DNA of 64,000 nt from Kocuria rosea subsp. polaris. GTDB taxonomy: Bacteria > Actinomycetota > Actinomycetes > Actinomycetales > Micrococcaceae. Shown piece after piece: positions 8,382-17,935 of this stretch. The stretch lies in NCBI GenBank assembly GCA_023896275.1, contig MLDA01000017.1:1-64000 (forward strand), written 5' to 3'. Numbering within the stretch: position 1 is the first letter of the stretch; each line of letters opens with the position of its first letter. Position numbers and translations under genes: made by a program. A model generated the notes under the pieces. It was not told where the DNA came from. It did not search any database and was given only the letters and a program-made list of their open reading frames with translations.

Positions 8382-11300
8382 TTGCAGTTTCTCGCACGTC
8401 TGAGCCTGAAGAACCGTGCAGTGGTGGCGCTGCTGACCCTCGTGATCGCCGCCGGCGGCCTGTACTCGATGGCCTCCTTGAAGCAGGAGCTCATCCCGGA
8501 CATTGAGTTCGGACAGACCACGATCATGACCACGGCCCCGGGCGCCAGCTCGGAGGTCGTGGATGAGCGTATTGCCCAGCCGCTGGCGGGCGCGTTCGAG
8601 AACATCTCCGGCGTCGAATCGGTGACGAGCACGTCCTCGCCGTCGTTGGCGATGATCACCGTGGCCTCCGCCTACGGCGAGGACTCCGCGCGTGTCGAGG
8701 CCGACCTGCGCAAGGCGATCGACTCGGTCGCGGACGAGCTGCCGGAGGGGGCGGAGCCGCAGCTGATGGCCGGGTCGGTCGCCGACATCCCGGCCGTCAT
8801 GCTGACGGTCTCCTCCTCCGCCGCCGGAGAGGAGCTCTCCCGCGAGCTGCGCGATTCCTTCGTGCCGGAACTCGCGCGGATCGACGGCGTCCGCGAAGTC
8901 TCCGTCGCCGGCGGCGTCACCGAGCGCATCACCATCACGCCCGACGACGACGCCCTCGCCGCGGCGGGGCTGACGTCCCAGGCGTTCGCCGACGCGCTCG
9001 AGGCCAACGGCCAGCGCCTGCCGGCCGGGTCGCTGCTCATCGACGACGAGAACGTCTCGGTCACCGCCGGGCAGGCGATCGAGACACTTGAGGCGCTGCG
9101 CGAACTGCCGCTCGTGCCGACCGCTCCGCCGGCCGCCGCACCTCAGGACCCGCAGGATCCGGAAGCGCCGCAAGCACCGCAAGCGCCACCGGAGCCGGCC
9201 CCCGTCCTCACGATCGACGACGTCGCGGACGTGGCCGTCGCCACCGAGGACGCCTCCTCCATCACTCGCACCAACGGCGAGCCGAGCGTGTCGGTGACGA
9301 TCACGAAGACGCCTGATGCCGACGTCGTGCGGCTGTCCCACGCGATCGCCGATGCCGTGCCGGAGGCGACGGCTGCGCTCGAGGCCGGCCTCGGCGCCGA
9401 GGCGGAGGCGACGGTCATCTTCGACCAGGCTCCGTTTGTCGAGGAGTCGATCCGGCACCTGGCGATCGAGGGCGCCCTGGGGCTGCTCTTCGCCGTCGTG
9501 GTCATCCTGCTCTTCCTCTTCTCCCTGCGGGCGACGATCGTCACCGCGATCTCGATCCCGCTCTCCGTTCTGGTCACGTTCGCCGGCCTGCATGTGAGCG
9601 GGTACACGCTGAACATGCTCACGCTCGGCGCGCTGACGATCTCGGTCGGGCGCGTCGTCGATGACTCGATTGTGGTCATCGAGAACATCAAGCGACACCT
9701 CTCCTACGGCGAGCGGAAGTCGGCCGCGGTCTTCACGGCGGTGCGCGAGGTCGCCGGGGCGATCACGTCCTCGACGCTCGCGACCGTCGTCGTGTTCCTG
9801 CCGATCGTCTTCGTCTCCGACGCGGTCGGCGAGCTGTTCCGCCCGTTCTCCCTGACCGTGACGATCGCGATGCTCTCCTCGCTCCTGGTCGCGCTGACCA
9901 TCGTGCCGGTGCTGGCCTACTGGTTCATGAAGGCGCCCGCCGGGGACGTCGACGCTGACGCGGTGCGCCGGGCAGCCGAGGCCAAGGAGACCGGCTCGAA
10001 GCTGCAGCGCGCGTACGTGCCGCTGCTGCGCCGCACCCAGCGCCACCCGGTGATCACGCTGATCGCCGCGGTCGCGATCCTCGTGGGCACGGGCGCCATG
10101 GTCCCGGCGCTGAAGGTCGACTTCCTGGGCAGCACCGGTTCGAACTCCGTCATGGTCAACCAGGACTTCGACGCCTCCGCTTCGCTCGAGGCCATCTCAC
10201 GCGACGCCGCGGACACCGAGGACGCCCTGCTGGGTGTGGACGGCGTCGAATCCGTCCTGCTCACGGTCGGCGGCGACGGCTTCAGCCGCGACGCTTCGAC
10301 GGGCCTGTTCATGGTCACGACCGATGCCGCCCGCGACCAGGCCGAGATCCGCGAGGCGCTCGAGGCCTCGGTCTCCGGGCTCGATGCGGCCGAGCGGATC
10401 AGCTTCGGCGAGAGTGCGTCCGTCGGCGCCACGACGGTCGACGTCGAGCTGACGTCGGCTGACGGCGAGGCCCTGGCCGAAGCGTCCGACGCCGTGCTCG
10501 CCGCCCTGGACGGCACCCCGGACGCGGACGCGCCGAGCTCCGACTTGGCGGCCGTGCAGCCTTCCCTCGAGGTCCGAGTGGACCGCGCGGCCGCCGCCGA
10601 AGCCGGCCTGACGGAGCTGCAGGTCGCCTCGCTCGTCGCGGCGGCGGGCAACGAGCGTTCGATCGGAGAGCTGCGCATCGACGACCGCAACCTCTCGGTC
10701 TTCGTCGCCGGTGGCGACTCGTACGACTCCGCCACCGAACTGCGTGAGCTGCCGATTCCGACGGCGGCCGGGCCGGTGCCGCTCGACGACCTCGCCGACG
10801 TCGTGACCGTCGACGTGCAGGATGCGATCACCCGCTCCGGTACCGAGCGCGTCGCGACCGTCTCGCTGACACCTGCGGAGGGCCAGCTCGGTGCGGTGAC
10901 GGCGGCGGTCTCCGAGCGTCTGGAGACCGCGGACATTCCCGCCGACGTCGACTACGAGATCGGCGGGGCCTCCGCGCAGCAGGCGGACTCGTTCCAGCAA
11001 CTGGGACTGGCCATGCTCGCGGCGATCGCGATCGTCTACATCCTGCTCGTGGCAACCTTCAAGTCGCTCATGCAGCCGCTCATCCTGCTCATCTCGGTGC
11101 CGTTCGCCGCCACCGGGGCGATCCTGCTGATGCTGCTCACGGGCCGCCCGCTCGCAGTGGCCTCCCTCATCGGCATGCTGATGCTCATCGGCATCGTGGT
11201 GACCAACGCGATCGTGCTCATCGACCTCGTCAACCAGTACCGGCGCGACGGGCAGCCGCTCGCCGAGGCGGTCGAGAACGGTGCCCGCCAGCGCCTGCGC

Positions 11301-11603
11301 CCGATCCTCATGACGGCGCTGGCGACGATCTGCGCGCTGCTGCCGATGGCGCTCGGGGTGACCGGCTCCAGCGGGTTCATCTCCCGCGACCTGGCGATCG
11401 TGGTCATCGGCGGGCTCGTCTCCTCGACGGCGCTCACGCTGATCCTCGTCCCGGTGTTCTACCGCCTGTTCGAAGCCCGCAAGGAGCGCCGCCGGCCGGC
11501 CCCGGAGCACGAACCCGAGACTGGCCTGATCGACCTCATCGCCGCGGGCCAGCCGCTGCCGAGCCGGCGGGCCCTGCGCTCCCAGCGCGACGGCGACCTC
11601 TGA
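8382..11603 (+). CDS. RND superfamily (HAE1/AcrB-like) efflux permease
   Basis: Proton-driven exporter of 1073 residues, with the doubled RND layout of 12 expected membrane helices and two large external loops. Start is QFLARLSLKNRAVVALLTLVIA (TM1). TM4 carries GRVVDDSIVVIENIKR with the proton-relay Asp pair, and the second half has LMLIGIVVTNAIVLIDLVNQYR. It is closest to Gram-positive HAE1 members such as SwrC/YerP. No membrane-fusion or outer-membrane partner is adjacent, as expected in a monoderm. A Pro/Ala-rich insert (about residues 246-275) interrupts the first external loop. The start codon is TTG with GGAAGA upstream; a palindromic operator precedes it. Confidence 0.9.
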   Translation: MQFLARLSLKNRAVVALLTLVIAAGGLYSMASLKQELIPDIEFGQTTIMTTAPGASSEVVDERIAQPLAGAFENISGVESVTSTSSPSLAMITVASAYGEDSARVEADLRKAIDSVADELPEGAEPQLMAGSVADIPAVMLTVSSSAAGEELSRELRDSFVPELARIDGVREVSVAGGVTERITITPDDDALAAAGLTSQAFADALEANGQRLPAGSLLIDDENVSVTAGQAIETLEALRELPLVPTAPPAAAPQDPQDPEAPQAPQAPPEPAPVLTIDDVADVAVATEDASSITRTNGEPSVSVTITKTPDADVVRLSHAIADAVPEATAALEAGLGAEAEATVIFDQAPFVEESIRHLAIEGALGLLFAVVVILLFLFSLRATIVTAISIPLSVLVTFAGLHVSGYTLNMLTLGALTISVGRVVDDSIVVIENIKRHLSYGERKSAAVFTAVREVAGAITSSTLATVVVFLPIVFVSDAVGELFRPFSLTVTIAMLSSLLVALTIVPVLAYWFMKAPAGDVDADAVRRAAEAKETGSKLQRAYVPLLRRTQRHPVITLIAAVAILVGTGAMVPALKVDFLGSTGSNSVMVNQDFDASASLEAISRDAADTEDALLGVDGVESVLLTVGGDGFSRDASTGLFMVTTDAARDQAEIREALEASVSGLDAAERISFGESASVGATTVDVELTSADGEALAEASDAVLAALDGTPDADAPSSDLAAVQPSLEVRVDRAAAAEAGLTELQVASLVAAAGNERSIGELRIDDRNLSVFVAGGDSYDSATELRELPIPTAAGPVPLDDLADVVTVDVQDAITRSGTERVATVSLTPAEGQLGAVTAAVSERLETADIPADVDYEIGGASAQQADSFQQLGLAMLAAIAIVYILLVATFKSLMQPLILLISVPFAATGAILLMLLTGRPLAVASLIGMLMLIGIVVTNAIVLIDLVNQYRRDGQPLAEAVENGARQRLRPILMTALATICALLPMALGVTGSSGFISRDLAIVVIGGLVSSTALTLILVPVFYRLFEARKERRRPAPEHEPETGLIDLIAAGQPLPSRRALRSQRDGDL

Positions 11604-11618
11604 GGCCGCCGCGCGGCA

Positions 11619-12677
11619 TCAGTAGAGGCGAGGCCAGCCGCCGTCGTAGGCGAGCAGGTTGATGCCGAGACGGGGCACCCCGGCGCCGTCGTAGTAGTGG
11701 TAGAAGAAGACGTCGGCGTCGTTGTCGGCCAGGACGGCCTGGTGGCCGGGGCCGTGCACCGAACCGTGGCCGGCGAGGATCTCGGTGCCGCCGCCGTCGA
11801 TCATGCGCACGCCGTTGCGGTCAACGTACGGACCGACCACGTTGGTCGAGCGTCCGACGACGACGCGGTAGGTGCTGGCAGCACCGTTGCAGCACGCGTC
11901 GAACGAGGCGAAAAGGTAGTAGTAGCCGTTCCGGTAGTGGATCGTGGGCGCCTCGATCGGGCCTCCCCCGCGACCGGCGAGGTGGATCCAGTCGCTGCCG
12001 GTGCGCAGGCCGGTGCCGGGATCGATGCGGATCATCTTCAGGCCGGACCAGAAGGAGCCGAAGGACATCCACCAGCGGCCCTGCTGATCGATGACGATGT
12101 TCGGATCGATGGCGTTGTAATCGTCGCTCGTGGTCGAGGAGACCACCAAGCCCCGGTGGGTCCAGGAGCCCTGGGCACCCGTATCGCTCGTGGCCAGGAA
12201 AATGGCCGAGTGGTTGGACCCGAAGCTGGACGCGGAGTAGTAGAGGTAGTACCGGTTGTTGGCGAACGTCAGATCGGGCGCCCACAGCGACGATCCACCG
12301 CCCGTGTACTCGTGGGTCCAGGGCGCGCCGCCCGGGAACGCCTGCCCGGCGTCCGTCCAATGCGTGCGGTCGCTTGAGGTCTTCAGGCCGATGGTCACGC
12401 CTGTCCTGTCGTCGCCTGTGTGCGCCAGCAGGTAGTTTCCGCCGCGGGACTTCGTGACCTCCGGATCATGCACGATCGTCGAGCCGGTGACGTGTCCGGG
12501 GCCCGGATACGCGGCGGCGTCGGCGGCGGGATCAGCTCCGAGAAACCGCGGGCCGGGCGCGGCGGCCAGCGCGAGGCCGGCGACGCCCGCGGCCGAGGCA
12601 CGAAGCAGGGTCCGCCGGGACGGCGCGGGCGTGGACTCTCGAGCGGACGTCGGCGTCGTGCTCTGTACATTCTCCAT
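11619..12677 (-). CDS. Secreted arabinan endo-1,5-alpha-L-arabinosidase (GH43)
   Basis: Five-bladed propeller glycosidase predicted to cut alpha-1,5-arabinan outside the cell. Of 352 residues, the first 40 form a Tat signal (SRRTLLRAS followed by a hydrophobic stretch and an AAAPG-type cleavage region). GH43 motifs follow: VHDPEV (catalytic base Asp), LWAPDL, YNAIDPNIV and GPIEAPTI (acid Glu). CCNGAASTYRVVVGRS, typical of arabinanases, comes next, then a late GPGHQAV. The ATG at 12677 is chosen because it puts the twin-arginine motif in the right place; an upstream in-frame ATG at 12776 would overlap the CRP-like site. No other arabinose genes are adjacent. Confidence 0.88.
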   Translation of the reverse strand: MENVQSTTPTSARESTPAPSRRTLLRASAAGVAGLALAAAPGPRFLGADPAADAAAYPGPGHVTGSTIVHDPEVTKSRGGNYLLAHTGDDRTGVTIGLKTSSDRTHWTDAGQAFPGGAPWTHEYTGGGSSLWAPDLTFANNRYYLYYSASSFGSNHSAIFLATSDTGAQGSWTHRGLVVSSTTSDDYNAIDPNIVIDQQGRWWMSFGSFWSGLKMIRIDPGTGLRTGSDWIHLAGRGGGPIEAPTIHYRNGYYYLFASFDACCNGAASTYRVVVGRSTNVVGPYVDRNGVRMIDGGGTEILAGHGSVHGPGHQAVLADNDADVFFYHYYDGAGVPRLGINLLAYDGGWPRLY

Positions 12678-12762
12678 GCGGTGGGTTGAGCCTTTCGGGT
12701 CTCGGGTCCCGCCGACCGGGCGGCCAGCGGCGGCGAGCGAGCGCAGGAAAGCCAGACAAAAC

Positions 12763-12816
12763 GTGACGCGCATCACTTGCCAACCCGATATTGCAACGTT
12801 GTAAAACCACTGTCAA
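12763..12816 (-). promoter_or_regulatory. Arabinanase promoter with LacI-type operator and CRP-like site
   Basis: Read on the minus strand, TTGACA (12816-12811) is a consensus -35 box. A weak -10 (CAATAT, 12793-12788) follows after 17 bases. Lying across the spacer is TTACAACGTTGCAA (12804-12791), a near-perfect palindrome with the central CG typical of LacI-family operators. Downstream at 12763-12776 is GTGA-N6-TCAC, the core of a CRP/GlxR site. Together these suggest repression lifted by arabino-oligosaccharides plus cAMP-linked control. Both assignments rest on motif likeness only. Confidence 0.55.
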
Positions 12817-12960
12817 GGCTTTGCTCCCGACCGATGATCGCCTGTCCCCGCCGGGCATCACCATTCGGCCTCGAATCCGCCGGAAGAGCTTCCTGCTGGT
12901 TCGCCGCGGGCTTCAAAGGGCTAGGCTGTGGGAAACACGGCCGGGGGTGGCAGCGAATCG

Positions 12961-13815
12961 ATGAAGTTAAAACCAGTCCTCGCGATAGGCGCCGCTTCGT
13001 CACTGGCGGCCCTTGTCCTGATTCCGGGCGCAGCCGGCGGCCCCTTCTCGACTCAGCACACTCCCGACGTCTCCGCCTTCTGCCAGAACTCCGAGCTCTC
13101 CCGCTACGCACCACCCGCCCGCCCCGTGCAGCGGATTTCCTTGCCGCACCAGTCGATCGACGAGCTGAGCGCGGCTGCTGAAGCCTCCGGCCTGTCGCCC
13201 CTCGAGTACGCGGAGAGTGCGGTGGCAGCCAGCGCGAAGGCCCGCGGCGGCTCCCTCGGCTCGAAAGTTCACGGCGTCAAGGCGGCGTCGCTGTCCGACG
13301 CCGTGGTCTGGGCGAAGCAGGAGGGGGTGTCGCTGGCCGAAGGACACGCGGATCTGATGCTGAGCAACGCCGCTATCAACCTTGCCTCGGCGCTGGAGGT
13401 CGAACATCCCGGCTCGCTGGCCTTCTTCCGTCTCCTTACCGACTCCGGCAGCATCTCCCTCGGCTTCGCCGGCGCCGTGGCGCCGGAGATCCAGGCGCTC
13501 ATCGACGAGTCTCTTGCACCGGTCGAGGTCGAGGAGAACGTGGGATGGACGGTGGACGAGATCTACCATGAGGCCTCACGCGCGCTGGACTGCCTGAGCG
13601 CTGCCTCAGGCGACGTCCACGACGTGCAGGGTGATCAGTTCACCGGGGTGCTCGAGGTAACCGCAGAGGAAGGCGAGCAGACGTTCGCAGACCGCGAGGC
13701 GGCGGCAGCACTCGAGGCGCTCCTGGCGACCACGAACCTCGAGGTGAGGATCGTCGAGGGCGAGGCGGGCGGATGCGAGCCCGCGATCCTCGATGCATCG
13801 ACACCAGACGGGTGA
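12961..13815 (+). CDS. Secreted protein of unknown function
   Basis: I do not recognise a family. The 284-residue product begins MKLKPVLAIGAASSLAALVLIPGAAGG, a Sec signal peptide with likely cleavage near residue 27. The mature part is acidic and Ala/Glu-rich, with only three cysteines visible (FCQNSE, DCLSAASG, GGCEPA). It reads as alternating helices and short strands, and no catalytic motif stands out. The ATG at 12961 is preferred over an in-frame start at 12928 because it begins the signal peptide; GGGGGTGG lies upstream. It diverges from the arabinanase gene and converges on the DNA glycosylase gene 25 bases away. Confidence 0.75.
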   Translation: MKLKPVLAIGAASSLAALVLIPGAAGGPFSTQHTPDVSAFCQNSELSRYAPPARPVQRISLPHQSIDELSAAAEASGLSPLEYAESAVAASAKARGGSLGSKVHGVKAASLSDAVVWAKQEGVSLAEGHADLMLSNAAINLASALEVEHPGSLAFFRLLTDSGSISLGFAGAVAPEIQALIDESLAPVEVEENVGWTVDEIYHEASRALDCLSAASGDVHDVQGDQFTGVLEVTAEEGEQTFADREAAAALEALLATTNLEVRIVEGEAGGCEPAILDASTPDG

Positions 13816-13840
13816 CGGCTGCCAAGGCCACGGTCGACGC

Positions 13841-14494
13841 CTATAACCCGGGGCGCCCAACGTCCTCCCACACGCGGCGCCACTTGTCAGCGAGCGTGTC
13901 GATGTTCTCGTGGGCGTTCAGTCCGCTGGGCTGCGGTACGACCCAGAGCACGACGCCGGAGGGCCACCTGGGAATCGTCGACGTGTCCTGACGCCCCAGC
14001 TTGGCCTTCGGCTGCCCGAACGCGGTGCGGTACGCCGTGATCCCGGCGATCGCGACGACGGACGGTGCCAGCTCGGCAACCCGCTGGACGAGCCGCTCGC
14101 CTGCTGCACGCAACTCGGTGCGGGTGAGCTCGTCGGCCCGGACGGTCGCGCGCCCGACGAGGTTGGTCAGGCCGATTCCGCGCCCCAGCAGTTGGGCCTC
14201 GTCCTCGTCGGAGAGTCCGCGTGAGGCGTCGACGACGTGATCGGTCAGGCCCGCGCGGTGGAGGGAGGGCCAGAAGCGGTTGCCAGGACGGGCGAAGGGC
14301 GCATTCACGGCGGCCGTCCACAGGCCGGGGTTGATGCCGACGATCAGCAGGCGCAGGTCCGCCGAATCGTCGGGCAGGATGTCGTCGAGCACACCCGGAT
14401 CGTCGGTGGCGTACTGCGCGAGTTCGTCCCGCTGCGGGCGCCGGCCCCCGAGGGGCGAAGGACGACGCCCTCGGCCCTGCGACTTCTCGCTCAT
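13841..14494 (-). CDS. mug: Mismatch-specific uracil/thymine DNA glycosylase (MUG type)
   Basis: Base-excision repair enzyme that removes uracil or thymine mispaired with guanine. The 217 residues contain the MUG/TDG active-site motif IVGINPGLWTAA with FARPGNRFWPSLHRAGL. The second motif is PQPSGLNAHE, equivalent to NPSGL-A in Escherichia coli Mug. The first 40 residues are basic and probably disordered. GGGAGGG stands about six bases before the ATG at 14494; an in-frame ATG at 14581 lies beyond it in AT-rich promoter DNA. It is transcribed toward the secreted-protein gene. Confidence 0.9.
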   Translation of the reverse strand: MSEKSQGRGRRPSPLGGRRPQRDELAQYATDDPGVLDDILPDDSADLRLLIVGINPGLWTAAVNAPFARPGNRFWPSLHRAGLTDHVVDASRGLSDEDEAQLLGRGIGLTNLVGRATVRADELTRTELRAAGERLVQRVAELAPSVVAIAGITAYRTAFGQPKAKLGRQDTSTIPRWPSGVVLWVVPQPSGLNAHENIDTLADKWRRVWEDVGRPGL

Positions 14495-14548
14495 GTGCCA
14501 CCCTCCCTGCTTCAGACATCCCAATTTCGTGACGTTACCACTAGCCAC

Positions 14549-14578
14549 ATTGACTAAACACTTCACAGTCAATAGATT
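14549..14578 (+). promoter_or_regulatory. Promoter of the lipoprotein gene within an inverted repeat
   Basis: TTGACT (14550-14555) and TAGATT (14573-14578) are spaced by 17 bases, a good sigma-70-type pair reading toward the lipoprotein gene. The -35 is part of a perfect seven-base inverted repeat, ATTGACT at 14549-14555 with AGTCAAT at 14567-14573. A protein bound there would therefore cover the promoter. The surrounding bases are clearly more AT-rich than the flanking genes. Confidence 0.5.
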
Positions 14579-14655
14579 CACGACATATCGGGCGCCCGCC
14601 CACCGCTCGAACTATTCTCGCGTCTTCGGCTGGCAGACGCCATCGGAGGCAATCC

Positions 14656-15405
14656 ATGAAACTGGACACTCGTCCGAGCCGGCTACGCCGCTGGCACAAC
14701 AGACCACATGGAGACGAGAGCAACCGTTGTCCGCGTGACGAAACCGTCGACTACGCGAGTCGCAACGTATCGAAAGTCACCAAGTCAGTAGCGCTCGGCG
14801 CAGTATTTGCCCTGCTTCTTTCAGGCTGCGGGCGCCATGAGCATTTCGACAGCGCAAGAGAGGGCCCCCTGATTGCGCACGCTGGCGGTCAGAGTTTTGC
14901 AGCCGCCCGCACCGCCTCGACACCAGAAATCTGGCAAATGTCATTTGGTTCCGGTGGACTCTGCTCGCTTCGAGAAAACACCAAAATCGAGATCGAAGGC
15001 GTCAGCTGGGCTGCGGCAGATCCAGAACCGCTCAAAGTTGAACCGTGGCTGCGAATCTACAGCAGCAAAGACGAATCAGCCGACGCGTTCATTTCGCTCC
15101 TAGGGCCGGCGTGGGAGAGTTCCGTAATTTCCCAGGAAGACACCGTCTACGACGACGACATCGCCGGCTACGAGATCACGGAGACCTGCGAGCAGCTCGA
15201 GGAGAACAAGCGAACTCAGATGACTGACTTGTTCTTTCTCGTCACCTCGGGGCCAGAGGGTGCCGAAGTTCCCGAGGCCTACGTCGATTACAAGGCCAAC
15301 GGGAGATCGTATCGGCTCATCATCGACTACGGGATGATCATGTGCGGGCCCGCGATATCGGAACGGGAACCAGAGGACGGCAGCCCCGGCGACTGCCAGC
15401 AGTAG
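14656..15405 (+). CDS. Putative lipoprotein of unknown function
   Basis: 249 residues with a lipobox LLLSGCG (lipidated Cys58) after a hydrophobic stretch SVALGAVFALLL. Before that lies an unusually long basic N-region of about 43 residues. No other start codon occurs in frame before the lipobox, and GGAGG sits seven bases before the ATG, so the long leader appears genuine. The mature domain has strand-rich segments (IWQMSFGSGGLCSL, IEIEGVSWAA, RSYRLIIDYGMIMCG) and several Cys (residues in GGLCSL, TCEQL, MCGP, DCQQ) that could form disulfides. I do not recognise the family. Codon use is less GC-extreme than in its neighbours, hinting at accessory origin. Confidence 0.72.
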   Translation: MKLDTRPSRLRRWHNRPHGDESNRCPRDETVDYASRNVSKVTKSVALGAVFALLLSGCGRHEHFDSAREGPLIAHAGGQSFAAARTASTPEIWQMSFGSGGLCSLRENTKIEIEGVSWAAADPEPLKVEPWLRIYSSKDESADAFISLLGPAWESSVISQEDTVYDDDIAGYEITETCEQLEENKRTQMTDLFFLVTSGPEGAEVPEAYVDYKANGRSYRLIIDYGMIMCGPAISEREPEDGSPGDCQQ

Positions 15406-15442
15406 GACTCGCCGAACGCTCGCCCGGCACAGTCGACGCACG

Positions 15443-15528
15443 ACGCCGGCGCCATCCTCGGCGAGGCGGGCGCCGGCGTGGTCTGCCGTTAGTTTCGCCG
15501 AGTCCGCCACAACGCAACCAGGCGAAAC
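15443..15528. terminator. Paired hairpins between convergent lipoprotein and kbl genes
   Basis: ACGCCGGCGCC at 15443-15453 pairs perfectly with GGCGCCGGCGT at 15469-15479, with CCTC/GAGG continuing the stem inside. A second hairpin pairs GTTTCGCC (15492-15499) with GGCGAAAC (15521-15528). They lie between the 3' ends of two convergent genes and can act in both directions. Neither has a clear T-run, so strict factor-independent termination is uncertain. Confidence 0.55.
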
Positions 15529-15543
15529 GGACGGCGGTTCGGG

Positions 15544-16758
15544 TCAGCCCTGGACGGCCTCGCGTGACGCGACGAATGCCGCCACCGCCGCGTCGATGTC
15601 CTCGCGCGTGTGCGCGGCGGAGAGCTGCACCCGGATGCGCGCGGTGTCCTTCGGGACCACCGGGAAGCTGAAGGCGGTGACGAAGATGCCGCGCTCGAGC
15701 ATCTCGGCGGCGATCTTCGAGGCCACGACGGCGTCGCCGAACATCACGGGCACGATCGCGTGTTCGCCGTCGAGCAGCTCGAAACCGGCTGCCCCCATCT
15801 CCGCACGGAAGTACGCGGCGTTCTCGAACAGGCGCGCGCGCAGCTCGCCGGACTCTGCCACAAGGTCCAGCGCCGTCATCGTTGCGGCCACGATCGATGG
15901 GGCCAGCGAATTCGAGAACAGGTACGGGCGTGCCCTTTGGCGCAGCATCGCCACGATCTCCGCACGGCCGGAGACGTACCCTCCGGAGGCCCCGCCGAGG
16001 GCCTTGCCGAACGTCCCGGTATAGATGTCGACACGGTCAGAGACCCCGGCGTGCTCAGGCGTACCGGCCCCGGTCTCCCCCATAAAGCCGACGGCGTGCG
16101 AATCGTCGACCATGACCAGCGCGCCGTACTTTTCTGCGAGGTCGCAGATGCCCTCGAGCGGGGCAAGGTAGCCGTCCATCGAGAACACGCCGTCAGTGAC
16201 GATCACCGTGCGGCGCGGGCCGGCGCCGTCGTTCATGGCCGCGGCGGCCTGCAGCTGCGCTTCGAGATCCGCCAGATCCTGGTTGGCATAGCGGAACCGG
16301 GCGGCCTTCGAGAGGCGAATGCCGTCGATGATCGAGGCATGGTTCAGCGCGTCGGAGACGATCGCGTCCGCAGGCCCGAAGAGCGACTCGAAGACGCCGC
16401 CGTTGGCGTCGAAGCAGCTGGAGAACAGGATGGTGTCCTCGGTGCCGAGGAACGCGGAGACCTTGGCCTCGAGCTCGAAGTGGGCGTCCTGCGCCCCGCA
16501 GATGAAACGCACCGAGGCCATGCCGAAGCCGCGCGTATCGAGGGCGCGCTTGGCGGCGTCGACGATTCGCGCGTCGTCGGCGAGGCCGAGGTAGTTGTTG
16601 GCGCAGAAGTTGACGACGTCGGCTGCCGCGCCGCCCAACGGCCCCGCCTTGATGCGGGCTGACTGGGGTGAGTCGATGTGGCGTTCGTGTTTGTAGAGCC
16701 CGGCCGACTCGATCTCTGCGAGTTCGGCGGCGAGCTGGTCTTTGAGATCCGTGTACAT
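15544..16758 (-). CDS. kbl: Glycine C-acetyltransferase (2-amino-3-ketobutyrate CoA ligase)
   Basis: PLP enzyme that splits 2-amino-3-oxobutyrate with CoA into glycine and acetyl-CoA, the second step of threonine catabolism through Tdh. The 404 residues match the family. Motifs are [13 protein letters not shown], the PLP-stacking [22 protein letters not shown], and [15 protein letters not shown] with the Schiff-base Lys. Start is MYTDLKDQL at 16758. It lies 34 bases downstream of tdh on the same strand, forming a two-gene operon. Confidence 0.95.
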   Translation of the reverse strand: MYTDLKDQLAAELAEIESAGLYKHERHIDSPQSARIKAGPLGGAAADVVNFCANNYLGLADDARIVDAAKRALDTRGFGMASVRFICGAQDAHFELEAKVSAFLGTEDTILFSSCFDANGGVFESLFGPADAIVSDALNHASIIDGIRLSKAARFRYANQDLADLEAQLQAAAAMNDGAGPRRTVIVTDGVFSMDGYLAPLEGICDLAEKYGALVMVDDSHAVGFMGETGAGTPEHAGVSDRVDIYTGTFGKALGGASGGYVSGRAEIVAMLRQRARPYLFSNSLAPSIVAATMTALDLVAESGELRARLFENAAYFRAEMGAAGFELLDGEHAIVPVMFGDAVVASKIAAEMLERGIFVTAFSFPVVPKDTARIRVQLSAAHTREDIDAAVAAFVASREAVQG

Positions 16759-16792
16759 GATTCCTTCGCTGCGGTTCGGAGGTAGTCGGGGG

Positions 16793-17848
16793 TCAGACGT
16801 CGCGCCAGTCGAGCACGACCTTGCCGCTGAGGCCGTCGCGGGCGATGTCGAATCCCCGCTCCCAGTCGGCGGCCGGCACGACGTCGGTCACGACTGCGGC
16901 GATCGACGCGCGTAGGCGCGGGTTCGAGTCGAGCATGGCGCTCATCGCGTACCAGGTCTCGTACATCTCGCGGCCGTAGATGCCCTTGAGCGTGAGCATG
17001 TGGGTGACGACCTTGCCCCAGTCGATATCGATCGCCCCGCTCGGCAGCCCCAGCATCGCGATTTGGCCGCCGTGGTTCATGTTGTCAATCATCTCCGGCA
17101 GCGCGGAAGGATGCCCGGAGATCTCGAGGCCGACGTCGAAGCCCTCGAGGAGCCCGAGCTCCTGCTGTGCGGCGGCGATGCGGGTGTTGGCCACGTTGAT
17201 GGCCAGGTCGGCGCCGGCCGCGCGGGCGAGCTCGAGCCGCGGCTCCGAGACGTCGGTGATGACCACTCGTCGGGCGCCGGCGTGCTTAGCGACGCCGATC
17301 GCCATGAGCCCAATGGGCCCGGCGCCGGTGATCAGGACGTCCTCGCCGACGATCGGGAAGGACAGGGCCGTGTGTACGGCGTTACCGAACGGGTCGAAGA
17401 TCGCGCCGAGCTCCGGGGTGACGGCGTCGGACTTGTGCACCCAGACGTTGGTCTCCGGGATCACGACGTACTCGGCGAACGCGCCGTCGCGCTGGACGCC
17501 CACCGAGGAGGTGTTGATGCACATCTGCCGGCGACCGGCGCGGCAGTTGCGGCACATCCCGCACACCACGTGGCCCTCGCCGGAGACGCGGTCTCCGACC
17601 TTGACGTGCGTCGTCAGGTCGCCGACCTCGACGACCTCGCCATAGAACTCGTGCCCGGGGATCATCGGTGCCGCGATCATGGCGGCCGCGGCGTCGTCGT
17701 ACGCCTGGATGTGTAGATCGGTGCCGCAGATGCCGGTGGTCATCACGCGGATCTTGACGTCGTGCGCGCCGGGGGCCGGTTCCGGCCGGTCGACGAACTC
17801 GAAGCCGGCGTGGGGACCGGACTTATAGAGAGCCTTCATAGTCACCAT
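16793..17848 (-). CDS. tdh: L-threonine 3-dehydrogenase
   Basis: Zinc-dependent NAD+ dehydrogenase oxidising L-threonine to 2-amino-3-oxobutyrate. It is a medium-chain dehydrogenase of 351 residues. Visible features are the catalytic zinc site CGTDLH with GHEFYGEV, and the structural zinc Cys cluster [15 protein letters not shown]. The nucleotide-binding [16 protein letters not shown] and the Tdh-typical [18 protein letters not shown] also appear. MVTMK gives two possible ATGs (17848 and 17839). First gene of the tdh-kbl operon, divergent from the lysR gene. Confidence 0.95.
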   Translation of the reverse strand: MVTMKALYKSGPHAGFEFVDRPEPAPGAHDVKIRVMTTGICGTDLHIQAYDDAAAAMIAAPMIPGHEFYGEVVEVGDLTTHVKVGDRVSGEGHVVCGMCRNCRAGRRQMCINTSSVGVQRDGAFAEYVVIPETNVWVHKSDAVTPELGAIFDPFGNAVHTALSFPIVGEDVLITGAGPIGLMAIGVAKHAGARRVVITDVSEPRLELARAAGADLAINVANTRIAAAQQELGLLEGFDVGLEISGHPSALPEMIDNMNHGGQIAMLGLPSGAIDIDWGKVVTHMLTLKGIYGREMYETWYAMSAMLDSNPRLRASIAAVVTDVVPAADWERGFDIARDGLSGKVVLDWRDV

Positions 17849-17935
17849 TGAAGACCCCTAGACACATTAGAACAAGCTGGACTTTCTGAACCAAGAGTTA
17901 AGCGCCTACTCATGTCAGCGGATATGCTTCCAGCC

